Shown here: piece by piece, positions 18,225-27,705 of the stretch | How the letters are laid out: the number at the start of each line of letters is the position of its first letter | Numbering within the stretch: position 1 is the first letter of the stretch | Assembly: GCA_903922735.1 (NCBI GenBank) | Contig: CAIXUZ010000049.1 | Span: forward strand, 1 to 64,000 | Direction of reading: 5' to 3' | DNA: 64,000 nt | From: an uncultured Verrucomicrobia subdivision 3 bacterium | Lineage (GTDB): Bacteria > Verrucomicrobiota > Verrucomicrobiia > Limisphaerales > UBA11358 | Position numbers and translations under genes: made by a program | The notes under the pieces: model-generated | The model's input: only the letters and a program-made list of their open reading frames with translations | The model's database searches: none | Told to the model about the DNA's origin: nothing

Positions 18225-19355
18225 ATGACCGCCCACGCCACGCCGCAATGGCTCAGCACCGGCCGGGAAATTTTTCCAGCCATGCTCGATGCCATCCGCA
18301 ACGCGCGCCAATCCGTCCGGCTGGAAACCTACATCTACGCCGACAGCCAGATCGGCCGGCAGTTTCGCGACGTCCTGACCAGCGCCGCCGCGCGCGGCGT
18401 GAAAGTTTCCGTGCTGGTGGACGCCTTCGGCTCCTGGCCTTTGCCCGCCAGTTTTTTCGCGCCGCTTCTCGCCGCCGGCGGCAGCGTCCGCTATTTCAAC
18501 CCGCTCCGGCTTTGGCGGTTCGGCGTGCGTGATCACCGCAAGCTGCTTTTATGCGATGACGCCTTGGTGTTCCTCGGCGGCTTCAATATTTCCGATGAAT
18601 ATGACGGCGACGGCGTGACTCGCGGCTGGTGCGATATAGGCATGTACATCGAAAATCCCGCGCTGGCAGTCGAGCTGACGAAATCATTCGATGAACTGTC
18701 AGTGTTGGCGGATTTCCATCGCAAGCCGCTGATGCGCCTGCGCGCCTTCAAACGCCGCCGCAAAACGGAAGCCGGGCTCGGCGGCGAACTATTGCTCAGC
18801 CATCCCGGCCGCGGGGCCAGCCCCTTTCAAGTTGCCCTCCATCGCGACCTTGCCCGGGCACGGGTCACGCGCATTGTCACCGCTTATTTTTTACCGACGC
18901 GCCGGGTGCGGCGCCACTTGATCCGCGCGGCGCGCAATGGCGGCCTGGTCCAGCTAATTCTCGCCGGCAGATCCGACGTGTTGCTTTCCCAACTGGCCGC
19001 CCGCAGTTTGTATCATCGCTTGATGAAGGCGGGTGTGGAAATTTACGAATATCAGCCGCAAATCCTGCACGCAAAATTGATCGTGAGCGACGGCGTTGCC
19101 TATGTTGGTTCCAGCAATCTTGACATCCGCAGCCTGAATCTGAATTACGAGCTGATGCTGCGGTTTGAAGATCAAGAAGTGGCCGCTGGCGCGCACGGGG
19201 TTTTTGAACAGATGCTAAAACATTCCCGCCGGATTGACCCCGGCTGGTTTAAAACCCAATCCTGGTGGCAACGCTGGCAGTATCGCTGGGCGCACTTCCT
19301 GGTGGCGCGAATTGATCCGCTCGTCGCCCTGCGCCAGTTCGGGGCGGTGAAGTGA
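18225..19355 (+). CDS. Cardiolipin synthase-like phospholipase D family protein
   Basis: A 376-residue protein with two HKD motifs of the PLD superfamily: DHRKLLLCDDALVFLGGFN and LHAKLIVSDGVAYVGSSNLD. The order and spacing, and the absence of N-terminal transmembrane helices, match the ClsB/ClsC branch rather than ClsA. The likely reaction is transphosphatidylation to make cardiolipin or a related lipid. The start ATG lies one base after the upstream stop. The C-terminus (WWQRWQYRWAHFLVARIDPLV) is aromatic and basic and may bind the membrane. Confidence 0.85.
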   Translation: MTAHATPQWLSTGREIFPAMLDAIRNARQSVRLETYIYADSQIGRQFRDVLTSAAARGVKVSVLVDAFGSWPLPASFFAPLLAAGGSVRYFNPLRLWRFGVRDHRKLLLCDDALVFLGGFNISDEYDGDGVTRGWCDIGMYIENPALAVELTKSFDELSVLADFHRKPLMRLRAFKRRRKTEAGLGGELLLSHPGRGASPFQVALHRDLARARVTRIVTAYFLPTRRVRRHLIRAARNGGLVQLILAGRSDVLLSQLAARSLYHRLMKAGVEIYEYQPQILHAKLIVSDGVAYVGSSNLDIRSLNLNYELMLRFEDQEVAAGAHGVFEQMLKHSRRIDPGWFKTQSWWQRWQYRWAHFLVARIDPLVALRQFGAVK

Positions 19356-19417
19356 AGACATGAATTAACTCGAAACTGATAAGCCAGTGGGCAATCGCGG
19401 CTCACCACTTATCCAGT

Positions 19418-19969
19418 TCAGTCGTCCGTATCGTCTTCGCTGTTGTCTTTGCGTCCGATATAGCGCGGGTCGTTCTCCAGATTTTGCGAGAGGTAAACAT
19501 GACGGATTTCCTGGCCAAAACCGTTGCGGCGGAAAAACGCGACTGCGCTGTGGTTTTTCGCCGCCGTGTCCACCAGCATGATCCGGGCGTCGCGCTCAAT
19601 GAAGAGCCCTTTCATTTGTTTCATCAGCCGCGTCGCCACACCGCTGCGCTTGAAGCGCCGATCCACTCCCAGCCAAAGCAGCCAGCCATAACGCCAGGCG
19701 CTGCGCGGTTTTTCCATCATACGCCCCAGTGCAAAGCCTACTACCTGGCCTTCCGCTTCCGCGACGAGGCAGGTGTCCGCATCGCTGCTGAACAAAAGTG
19801 CCAGCTCGTGGTCGTTCCAGGAACGATAGAGCGAGGGCCATTCTTCCGCGGTGAAGAGTTTCTGCCCCAGTTCAAACACCTCCGGCACATCGTTCAATTC
19901 CATCTCGCGGATTTCCACGGACGGCAAAGGCTTTGAGCGCTGGCGGCGGATTGGCGAAGGAGTTTCCAT
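19418..19969 (-). CDS. GNAT family N-acetyltransferase
   Basis: A 183-residue protein with the GNAT core: MELNDVPEVFELGQKLF at the N-terminus, the acetyl-CoA pyrophosphate loop region DRRFKRSGVATRLM and the C-terminal NHSAVAFFRRNGFG. The substrate cannot be deduced. Its ATG lies one base after the alaS stop on the same strand, so it is probably co-transcribed with alaS. The C-terminus is acidic (NSEDDTDD). Confidence 0.85.
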   Translation of the reverse strand: METPSPIRRQRSKPLPSVEIREMELNDVPEVFELGQKLFTAEEWPSLYRSWNDHELALLFSSDADTCLVAEAEGQVVGFALGRMMEKPRSAWRYGWLLWLGVDRRFKRSGVATRLMKQMKGLFIERDARIMLVDTAAKNHSAVAFFRRNGFGQEIRHVYLSQNLENDPRYIGRKDNSEDDTDD

Positions 19970-19970
19970 T

Positions 19971-22937
19971 TCAACCGATCAGGCTCTTCGCCTTGGCCAG
20001 CGCTTCATCCAATTTGCCCGCGTCCTTGCCACCGCCGCGCGCGTTGTCCGGCTTGCCGCCGCCTTTGCCGCCGACGATTGGCGCAATCTGCTGGATGATT
20101 TTCCCTGCCTGAACTTTCGCGGTGAATTCCGGCGAGACGTTTGCAATGAGCGTCACGCTGCCGTTCGCTGCGCCACCGACGACGATGACGCCTTTGAATC
20201 GGCCTTTCACCGCGTCCACGATGGCTTGTAAATATTCGCCGTCGGCGTCGGGGAACGCTTGCGTGATGAGCGGGATGCCGTTTACTTCCGTCGTGCGCGT
20301 GAGCAACCAACTCGCGGTCTGCGCAGCGTTGCGCTGGATTGCCGACTTGAGCAACTTTTCCAATTCTTTTTGGTGCGCGAGCAAGGCTTCAACTTTCTTT
20401 TCCAGTTCCCCAACGGGCGAATTGATTTTGCCGGCGATGCTGCGGATGAGTTGCAACTGCTCGTTCGCCAAGCCGTAAGCGGTCAATCCCGCGACCGCTT
20501 CGATGCGCCGAACACCGGCAGCCACAGCGGCTTCACTGACGATGCGGAACAAACCAATCTCGCCGGTCGCCCGCGTATGCGTACCGCCGCATAGTTCCAT
20601 CGAATAGCCATCCAGTTTGCCGGCGCCGCCACCGATTTGGACGACGCGGACGGTGTCGCCGTATTTGTCGCCGAAGAATTGCATCACGTCCTTGCGCGAT
20701 TTCACGTCGGCGTGCGCGACTTCCGCCCACGAGACGCCCGCGTTTTCGAGGATGCGTTCGTTGACGAGCTTTTCAATATCAGCGACCTGCCGGGGTGTGA
20801 GCGGCGCACTGTTGAAGTCGAAGGTCAATTTGTCCGGCCCGACGAAGGAACCTTTCTGCGAAGCCTCCTTGCTAGCGACTTCGTGCAAGGCCCAGTGCAG
20901 CAAATGTGTGACGGTGTGGTGGCGTTGGATCGCGTTGCGCCGAGACAAATCAACTGAAAGTGAAACGGTGCTGCCGACGACCGGCGCAGTTTCAAGTTTC
21001 AAGTTTTCAGTTTCAAGGAAATGCAAGAACGTGTTGCCGCTCTTCTGCGTGTTGGAAATCCGCCACAATTTTCCGCTGCCGGTCAACTCGCCGGTGTCGC
21101 CGACCTGTCCGCCCATCTCGGCGTAGCACGCGCTGGTGTCGAGGATGACGGCGGTTTTGTCCTTCAAAGAGACGACTTCGAGAACTTTGGCCGGCACGGC
21201 CAGTGCCTCGTAGCCGACGAACTTCGTGGGCGTGGTGGTCTCGATTTGCGAGAGGGAAATGACTTCCTTCTTCTGCGCGGCGCGGGCGCGGGCGCGCTGC
21301 TCTTCCATCAACCAATCAAATTCGGCCTTATCCACACTGAACCCATGCTCACGCGCCATCAACTCTGTCAAATCGAGCGGAAACCCATACGTGTCGTAAA
21401 GAGTGAAAGCAAAACTGCCAAGAAATTCCACCGGCTTTTTTGGTGGTGAAGGAATGCCATTAACCAAGACTGGATTTTCTTTTCCCTGTTTCACAGCCGA
21501 CATCATTCCATCGAACCGCTCAATTCCGTTGTCCAACGTCTTGTTAAACGCCTCTTCCTCGCGCTGGATGGTTTCCTGCACCTGCTTCTTGCGGGCACGG
21601 ATTTCGGGGAAGACGTCGCCCATCGTGTCGGCGAGGACGTCCACGAGTTTGTAGAAGAACGGTTCCTTGAATCCGAGGGTGCGTCCGTAGCGCACGGCGC
21701 GGCGCAGGATGCGGCGCAATACGTAGTTCCGGTCCGTGTTCCCGGGCTGGATGCCGTCGGCAATGGCAAAACTGAGGGTGCGGATATGGTCGGCGATGAC
21801 GCGAAAAGCGATGTCCTCGGCAATTTGGGCGGCATTATCGGCGCGACCGGCAGGGTTATCGGTTGAGCCGATAGGCTTATCGGTCGAACCGGCACGGTTA
21901 TCGGCGGAACCGATAGCCCTATCGGCTGAACCGACAGACGTGCCGGAACCGGCGACAGGCTTATCGGCGGAACCGGCAGGCTTACCGGTTGAACCGGTCG
22001 CCTTATCGGTCGAGCCGATAGGGTTGTCGGCTGTTCCGATAATGCGATTGGCGTCGCCGGGCAGCGTGCTTTTATAGGTTTTCCCGCTCATTTTCTCCAA
22101 AGCGTCAAAAATGGGGCGGAAAATGTCGGTTTCGTAGTTGGAAATCTTGGCGTGGGCAAAATCCGTCAGGTTTTTAGTGCCTTGGATGATGCTGGTGACG
22201 CGCTCGAAACCCATGCCGGTGTCCACCGCTTTTGCCGGCAGCGGCGAAAAGGTGCCATCCGGATTGGCGTTGAACTGCATGAAGACGAGGTTCCAGATTT
22301 CAATGCAGCGGGCGTCGCCTTTGTTCACCAGACTGCCTTTGGTATCGCCGGCGGGCGTCAAATCCACATGGAGTTCGGAGCAGGGGCCGCACGGGCCGGT
22401 TTCGCCCATCATCCAGAAATTATCTTTCTTGTTGCCGTTGACGATGTGGACGGCGGGGTCGAGGCCGACGGAACGGAATTTCTCGGCCCAGAAGTTCCAC
22501 GCTTCCTGATCGAATTCGCTGGGGTCGTTTTTGGATTTGTCCGGATTGTAAACGGTGGCGTAAAGGCGTTGCGGCGGGAACTTCCAGATGTTCACGACCA
22601 ACTCCCACGCCCATTCGATGGCTTCCTGCTTGAAATAGTCGCCGAAGGACCAGTTGCCGAGCATCTCAAAGAACGTGTGGTGATAGGTGTCGAGGCCGAC
22701 GTCGTCAAGGTCGTTGTGCTTGCCGCCGGCGCGAATGCATTTCTGGGTGTCGGCGGCGCGACCGGGTGTGTAAGGACATTGGCTCTGGCCGAGGAAGATG
22801 GGCACGAACTGGTTCATGCCGGCGTTGGTGAACAGCAGGTTCGGGCTGTCCGGCATCAGGCTGGACGAGGGAACGATGGTGTGCTGCTTCGATTTGAAAA
22901 AATCGAGGAACGATTGGCGGATTTGCGTGCTGGTCAT
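19971..22937 (-). CDS. alaS: Alanyl-tRNA synthetase with in-frame repeat insertions
   Basis: Charges tRNA-Ala and edits mischarged Ser/Gly. The start chosen is ATG 22937 (MTSTQIRQSFLDFF), giving 988 residues, clearly longer than the usual ~875. The catalytic domain is intact (TNAGMNQFVPIFLG, DVGLDTYHHTFFEMLGNWS, DTGMGFERV). The editing domain has HHTVTH and LCGGTHTRATGEIG. The C-terminal part ends in a Gly-rich DHHA1-type region (GGKGGGKPDNARGGG). Residues about 294-364 are a Gly/Ser/Asp/Pro heptad repeat (GSTDKPI-like) between the catalytic core and the tRNA-recognition helices (DIAFRVIADHIRT), encoded by array B. A second small insert (ETENLKLET) is encoded by heptanucleotide repeats at 20989-21016. 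Confidence 0.95.
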   Translation of the reverse strand: MTSTQIRQSFLDFFKSKQHTIVPSSSLMPDSPNLLFTNAGMNQFVPIFLGQSQCPYTPGRAADTQKCIRAGGKHNDLDDVGLDTYHHTFFEMLGNWSFGDYFKQEAIEWAWELVVNIWKFPPQRLYATVYNPDKSKNDPSEFDQEAWNFWAEKFRSVGLDPAVHIVNGNKKDNFWMMGETGPCGPCSELHVDLTPAGDTKGSLVNKGDARCIEIWNLVFMQFNANPDGTFSPLPAKAVDTGMGFERVTSIIQGTKNLTDFAHAKISNYETDIFRPIFDALEKMSGKTYKSTLPGDANRIIGTADNPIGSTDKATGSTGKPAGSADKPVAGSGTSVGSADRAIGSADNRAGSTDKPIGSTDNPAGRADNAAQIAEDIAFRVIADHIRTLSFAIADGIQPGNTDRNYVLRRILRRAVRYGRTLGFKEPFFYKLVDVLADTMGDVFPEIRARKKQVQETIQREEEAFNKTLDNGIERFDGMMSAVKQGKENPVLVNGIPSPPKKPVEFLGSFAFTLYDTYGFPLDLTELMAREHGFSVDKAEFDWLMEEQRARARAAQKKEVISLSQIETTTPTKFVGYEALAVPAKVLEVVSLKDKTAVILDTSACYAEMGGQVGDTGELTGSGKLWRISNTQKSGNTFLHFLETENLKLETAPVVGSTVSLSVDLSRRNAIQRHHTVTHLLHWALHEVASKEASQKGSFVGPDKLTFDFNSAPLTPRQVADIEKLVNERILENAGVSWAEVAHADVKSRKDVMQFFGDKYGDTVRVVQIGGGAGKLDGYSMELCGGTHTRATGEIGLFRIVSEAAVAAGVRRIEAVAGLTAYGLANEQLQLIRSIAGKINSPVGELEKKVEALLAHQKELEKLLKSAIQRNAAQTASWLLTRTTEVNGIPLITQAFPDADGEYLQAIVDAVKGRFKGVIVVGGAANGSVTLIANVSPEFTAKVQAGKIIQQIAPIVGGKGGGKPDNARGGGKDAGKLDEALAKAKSLIG
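20989..21016. repeat. Heptanucleotide repeat inside alaS
   Basis: Four tandem 7-mers on the plus strand (GTTTCAA, GTTTCAA, GTTTTCA, GTTTCAA), in frame in the editing-domain region of alaS. Confidence 0.85.
21846..22055. repeat. 21-bp dyad tandem array B, inside alaS
   Basis: Ten units of 21 bp, with one pair of neighbours of 18 and 24 bp that restores the phase. Each unit has a dyad of the type CCGATA-GGCT-TATCGG. The best is CCGATAG-CC-CTATCGG at 21910-21925. On the alaS strand the array is open throughout and encodes heptapeptides GS-T/A-D-K/N-P-I/A. The design (period and central dyad) equals arrays A and C, while the sequence differs. Confidence 0.92.
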
Positions 22938-23057
22938 CATGCGAAATTGAGCGTTGAGCCTAGCGCAAGGAGAGCAGACAGGCGAGTGGAAGTTTTGCAT
23001 TGAGCCGGTTGCAAAACGGCGGCGATGGACGCATAATCTGACCACCTTGATATTTTC
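22938..23057. promoter_or_regulatory. Divergent intergenic region alaS / histidine kinase
   Basis: A 120-bp spacer between the two divergent starts must hold the promoters of both transcription units. No clear -35/-10 pair, T-box or other known leader was found by eye. Confidence 0.35.
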
Positions 23058-26000
23058 ATGAGCCAGAAACCCAGCATGGTGGCGCTACGGGCAGGTTTGA
23101 TCTACGGCCTGATCGCAGGCTTGTGGATTTTATTTTCCGACAAACTACTGGCGAAATTCGTCCAGGACCGGGATCAATATACCCGGCTGGAAATTTACAA
23201 GGGCTGGTTCTTCGTGGGTTTCACAGGCGTGATCCTTTTCATCATCATGCGGCAATTGCTGGAGCGGGAATCCCAAAAAGTCAAGGCCCTGAAGAAAGCG
23301 GATTCATTGAATCAGCTACAAAATCTGGCGTTGCAGATGATCGCCAGCGGCAAACCGCTGCCCGACACACTGGAGGAGTTGCTGCGCGGTGTTGAGGCGC
23401 AATCGCCGGGAATGCTGGCTTCGATTCTGCTGCTGGATGGAACGCATTTGCACCACGGGGCGGCGCCGTCACTGCCGAAGAAATTTTCGATGGCGATTGA
23501 CGGCGCAACCATCGGGCCGAGGGTCGGCAGTTGCGGGACGGCGGCGTATCGCGGTTCGCCGGTGTTCGTCAGCGACATTGCGAACGATCCACTGTGGGCG
23601 GATTACAAACATCTGGCACTGCCACATGGATTGCGCTCCTGCTGGTCCACGCCCATTTTGGATGAGCAGAAGAAGGTGCTTGGCACGTTTGGCATTTACC
23701 ACCGCAAGACGGGTTTGCCGAGCGACGACGACGTCGGCTTAATTGAATTGGTAACGCATACGGCAACCACAGCCATTGAAAAGCATCGCGCAGAAAAATC
23801 GCTGCGGGAAAGCGAAGAACGATTCCGGATGCTGGTGGAACATGCGTCCGATGCCATTTTTGTTCACGATATCAACGGCAAAGTGCTGGATGTCAATCGA
23901 AGCGCATGCGAAACCCTTGGCTATTCGCGGAAGGAATTGCTGCAAATGTCGGTGGCAGATATCGCGGCGGACGTCCAGTTAAGCGCGGCGCAAGAAATTT
24001 GGCGAAAACTGCAGGCAGGCGGTTCACAAATAGTGCGCGACCAGCACCGGCGTAAGAACGGAACTATTTTTCCAGTGGAGGTGAGCTTGACCACCTATGA
24101 GGTTTCAGGCCAGAAAGTCATAGCAGCAATGGCTCGCAACTTGAGCGGACGCAAAGAATATGAAGACCAGCTGGCGCAGTCGGTTTCACTGCTTCGCGCC
24201 ACCATTGAATCCAGCGCCAACGGATTGCTGGTGGTAGGTCTCGATGGCAAGGTGACCGTTTATAACAGCCGATTTCTTGAAATGTGGCGGCTCCCCGCCG
24301 AACTCGTTGCCCGCAACGATGACGCAGCCATGCTGGAAGCGGTGTTGGATCAACTCTCACAGCCAGACGAGTTTTTGCATCGCGTCCAAGAACTTTACCA
24401 GCAGCTGGAGCAGGAATCATTCGAGACGATTGGATTCAAAGACGGTCGGGTCTTTGAGCGGGTATCGAGGCCACAGCGTCTTGGCGACAGGATTATCGGG
24501 CGCGTCTGGAGCTTCCGCGATGTAACCGAACAGAAGAGAACGCACGAAGCCTTGGAACGTGAACGTGAGTTGCTGCGCCTGATGGAATCCAATACTTCCG
24601 ACAGGATTTATTTCAAAGACTTGGAAAGCCGATTCATCCGAGTCAACAAAACGATGGCAAAGTTGTACGGTTGTGACAACCCGGCTGACCTCATCGGGAA
24701 AACCGATTTCGACGTTTTTGGCAAAGAACACGCAGGCGAAGCCTTTGTCGATGAACAGCGGATCATCAAAACCGGTGTGCCGATGATCGGCTATGAAGAA
24801 AAGGAGGTCTGGGCCAACGGCAAAGTAACCTGGGTCTCATCCAGCAAAGCATGCCTGCGTGACAGCGAAGGACATATCACAGGAACATTTGGCATCTCCC
24901 GCGACATAACCAAACAAAAAGAAATCGAATTGACGTTGCGGGAAAACGAATTACGAATGCGCACGCTTTTCGATCTCTCGCCGGATGCCATATTTGTGGA
25001 AGATTTGGAGGGCCGAGTGCTCGACGTTAATGCCGCCGCCTGCCATCTGCACGAAATGACCAAGGAAGAATTGATCGGCAAATCTGTGTTTGATCTCACG
25101 CCCGCCGACACCCACCCGACCGTCAAAATTGATTTTGCCAAACTCGTCTCAGGCCTGACCAGCAACATCGAAGAGGAGAGTCTTACGGCTAAAGGCCGCC
25201 GAATCCCTGTGGATATCAACGCCCGGCGTATCACCTACGATGGACAACCCGCGCTCCAGATCAATGTCCGGGACATTTCGGAGCGCCGCCGCGCCACCGA
25301 AACGCTGCACACCACCCAGGCGCTTTATTCCTCACTGGTCGAACAGATGCCAGTGTGTGTGTTCCGCAAGGATGCGGCGGGCCGGTTCGAATTTGTCAAC
25401 TCACGGTTCAGTGAATTAAAACAGCTCAAGCGGGAGGAAATACTCGGACGCACGGCTGCAGAAATGGCGGAATACAAATTAAAGCAAAACCTCTCAGACG
25501 CGAATGATTACAATTTTTCAGTGGTCGGTGTTAACCATCACAACACCATCATAAAAACTGGAAAGACAATTGAAGTAGATGAAGAGTACATCGCTCCGGA
25601 TGGCGAGGTTCGGTTCTTCCACGTTTTCAAGACCCCGGTGTTTGATAGCAACCGAAAGATTGTCGGCACCCAGGGCATCATGTTTGATCTCACTGACCGC
25701 AAACGGATTGATGAAAAACTTAGGCTGGCCAACGAACGGACGAAGTTTTACATGAGCCGGTTGCCGCTGGCATTCATTGCGTGGGACCAGGATTTTTGTG
25801 TGACCGAATGGAACCCTGCCGCCGAAAGAATTTTTGGCTGGCCTGCCGCTGAAGCCATTGGACGTCACGCCTACGAGTTGATCGTCCCCGCCGACATTCA
25901 GCCGCTGGTCAGCAAACTCTGGCAAGATATCATCGCCGGTGGAAATCTTGCCAGCCATTCCATCAACGACAACATCACTAAAGATGGAAGCCGCCTGAAC

Positions 26001-27263
26001 TGTGAATGGCGCAATATGGCTATCCGCGATGCCCATAGTCGTATTTGTGGCTGCCTCTCGATTGTCGAAGATATCACTGAGCGGGTTCGCAATGAAAAAC
26101 AACGCGGTGAACTGGAGTCCCAGTTGCGCCAGTCGCAGAAAATGGAAGCGGTCGGCCAGTTATCCGGTGGCATCGCACATGATTTCAACAACATTCTGAC
26201 GATTATCCAAGGCAACGCCGCACTGCTCCAAAACCTCGACCTCCACCCGGAAGAAATCCGCGACGCCTCCAACCAGATTTCACATGCCGCCGAACGCGCC
26301 GCCAGCCTTACCCGCCAATTGCTGCTGTTTGCCCGCAAACAGCAGATGCAGCTCATCAATCTGGACCTCAACGAAACCGTGGCACACATCACCAGAATGC
26401 TTCAGCGTATCCTCGGCGAAGATCTCGCGCTGCACACTGAATACGGCTCCGCTCTGCCTTTGATTCAGGCGGACACCGGAATGATTGAGCAAATCCTGTT
26501 GAACCTCGCTGTCAACGCCCGTGACGCCATGAGCAATGGCGGCAAACTCACAATCCGCACCTTCACCGAAAAACGAGCCGGTAAAACTGAAAGTTCGGAG
26601 GATTTATGGGTTTGCCTGCAATTCAGCGACAATGGTAGCGGCATCCCCCCGGAAATTTTACCCCGCATCTTTGAACCATTTTTTACCACCAAGGAAGTTG
26701 GCAAAGGCACCGGCCTCGGCCTGGCTACCGTTTATGGAATCGTGCAGCAGCATCGCGGAAGCATCAATGTTCAAAGCGAACCGGGCAAAGGCACAACCTT
26801 CACCGTCGCCTTTCCCGCCATCCGCAACACTGAAGCCAGCCAAGCCACGCTCAAGCCTCAACCAACCCTGCCATGGGGAACGGAAACCATTTTACTGGTG
26901 GAAGATGAAATTTCACTGCGCGCCTTTGTAGCCGACCTGCTGAACCGCTGTGGCTACAGCGTGCTAGAAGCCGATTCGGGCCCGGCCGCATTAAAAATCT
27001 GGTCGGCCAACCGGGATAAAATTGATTTATTATTTACCGACGTCATCATGCCGGAAAACATGAACGGCATCGAACTAGGCCAGCGCTTGCTTGCAGAAAA
27101 ACCCACCCTTAAAGTTATCTACACCAGTGGTTATACCGGCAACCTCGAAAGCCGTCGCGCCACCCTCGTTGAAGGCGCAAATTTTATCCGTAAACCTTTT
27201 AAACCCGACGCCCTCGCTAACATTATCCGCCATCGGCTCGATGGAAAAACTTCCGCGAAGTAA
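23058..27263 (+). CDS. Hybrid sensor histidine kinase with GAF and multiple PAS domains
   Basis: A 1401-residue signalling protein. Two transmembrane helices near residues 8-30 and 50-70 are followed by a GAF domain (about 95-235, ending in [19 protein letters not shown]). Six PAS modules start near residues 248, 370, 496, 628, 748 and 886. The transmitter has its phospho-His in GGIAHDFNN (about residue 1040) and the ATPase G-box [15 protein letters not shown] (about 1217). The C-terminal receiver ([10 protein letters not shown]) has its phospho-acceptor Asp in LLFTDVIMP (about 1327). No output domain is present, so phosphotransfer to another protein or receiver feedback is likely. The signal is unknown. 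Confidence 0.93.
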   Translation: MSQKPSMVALRAGLIYGLIAGLWILFSDKLLAKFVQDRDQYTRLEIYKGWFFVGFTGVILFIIMRQLLERESQKVKALKKADSLNQLQNLALQMIASGKPLPDTLEELLRGVEAQSPGMLASILLLDGTHLHHGAAPSLPKKFSMAIDGATIGPRVGSCGTAAYRGSPVFVSDIANDPLWADYKHLALPHGLRSCWSTPILDEQKKVLGTFGIYHRKTGLPSDDDVGLIELVTHTATTAIEKHRAEKSLRESEERFRMLVEHASDAIFVHDINGKVLDVNRSACETLGYSRKELLQMSVADIAADVQLSAAQEIWRKLQAGGSQIVRDQHRRKNGTIFPVEVSLTTYEVSGQKVIAAMARNLSGRKEYEDQLAQSVSLLRATIESSANGLLVVGLDGKVTVYNSRFLEMWRLPAELVARNDDAAMLEAVLDQLSQPDEFLHRVQELYQQLEQESFETIGFKDGRVFERVSRPQRLGDRIIGRVWSFRDVTEQKRTHEALERERELLRLMESNTSDRIYFKDLESRFIRVNKTMAKLYGCDNPADLIGKTDFDVFGKEHAGEAFVDEQRIIKTGVPMIGYEEKEVWANGKVTWVSSSKACLRDSEGHITGTFGISRDITKQKEIELTLRENELRMRTLFDLSPDAIFVEDLEGRVLDVNAAACHLHEMTKEELIGKSVFDLTPADTHPTVKIDFAKLVSGLTSNIEEESLTAKGRRIPVDINARRITYDGQPALQINVRDISERRRATETLHTTQALYSSLVEQMPVCVFRKDAAGRFEFVNSRFSELKQLKREEILGRTAAEMAEYKLKQNLSDANDYNFSVVGVNHHNTIIKTGKTIEVDEEYIAPDGEVRFFHVFKTPVFDSNRKIVGTQGIMFDLTDRKRIDEKLRLANERTKFYMSRLPLAFIAWDQDFCVTEWNPAAERIFGWPAAEAIGRHAYELIVPADIQPLVSKLWQDIIAGGNLASHSINDNITKDGSRLNCEWRNMAIRDAHSRICGCLSIVEDITERVRNEKQRGELESQLRQSQKMEAVGQLSGGIAHDFNNILTIIQGNAALLQNLDLHPEEIRDASNQISHAAERAASLTRQLLLFARKQQMQLINLDLNETVAHITRMLQRILGEDLALHTEYGSALPLIQADTGMIEQILLNLAVNARDAMSNGGKLTIRTFTEKRAGKTESSEDLWVCLQFSDNGSGIPPEILPRIFEPFFTTKEVGKGTGLGLATVYGIVQQHRGSINVQSEPGKGTTFTVAFPAIRNTEASQATLKPQPTLPWGTETILLVEDEISLRAFVADLLNRCGYSVLEADSGPAALKIWSANRDKIDLLFTDVIMPENMNGIELGQRLLAEKPTLKVIYTSGYTGNLESRRATLVEGANFIRKPFKPDALANIIRHRLDGKTSAK

Positions 27264-27421
27264 AAGTAAAAAATCGACGCAGCTTTAAATCTACTCCCGA
27301 TCGAATACCGGGCGCAAGCGTTTGCGGAAAAATTCGGAAAATATTTATTGTGATTTCACTTGAGAATACGAGCGCCTGAGGCGAGTTTAAACCCAGTTAA
27401 AGTTGATCTTTTAAAAACCAG

Positions 27422-27602
27422 ATTTCCCTGCCCTGTTTGTGATTGGCAACAGTCCTTGAACCGTAATTAAAACGATCACGGGATGAGCCGCAGACGGTGG
27501 CCAACATGTCGGCCTGCCCGAAAATTGAAAGCCGCCGGGCAAGTCCCACAAGTAGCAATACTTGTTCAAAGGATCGAGTTCCACACGGCAATGGCGGGGG
27601 AT
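27422..27602 (+). ncRNA. ssrS: 6S RNA
   Basis: 6S RNA mimics an open promoter and sequesters the sigma-70 holoenzyme in slow growth. About 181 nt can be laid alongside E. coli 6S RNA (184 nt) with matching landmarks in order: 5' ATTTCCCTG (E. coli AUUUCUCUG), TGTTTGTGATTGG, the 5' bubble strand AGTCCTTGAACCGTAATT (AGUCCCCUGAGCCGAUAUU), CGGCCTGCCCGA near the apex, the 3' bubble strand TGTTCAAAGGATCGAGTTCCACACGGCAAT, and a closing GGGGGAT that can pair with the 5' end. The context agrees: rarA and fau (ygfA) follow, and ssrS is next to ygfA in many bacteria. Ends are approximate. Confidence 0.85.
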
Positions 27603-27641
27603 TAATTAAGATTGCCGGTTTGCTCGCGCACAACGGCAATC

Positions 27642-27669
27642 AAAGCCCGCCACGCGTGCGGGCTTTTTT
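27642..27669 (+). terminator. Rho-independent terminator after 6S RNA
   Basis: The stem AAAGCCCGC / GCGGGCTTT with a 7-nt loop and a run of six T lies 40 bp after the proposed 6S RNA end and before rarA. It would separate the RNA from the rarA-fau operon. Confidence 0.85.
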
Positions 27670-27705
27670 ATTTTGCCGTTCTCAACCCGATGCTACCTTG
27701 TCTGA

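Noticed and set aside
22938..23057. T-box or other leader upstream of alaS
   Set aside because: Only 120 bp between divergent genes, and no T-box consensus TGG-bearing antiterminator or specifier loop could be seen.
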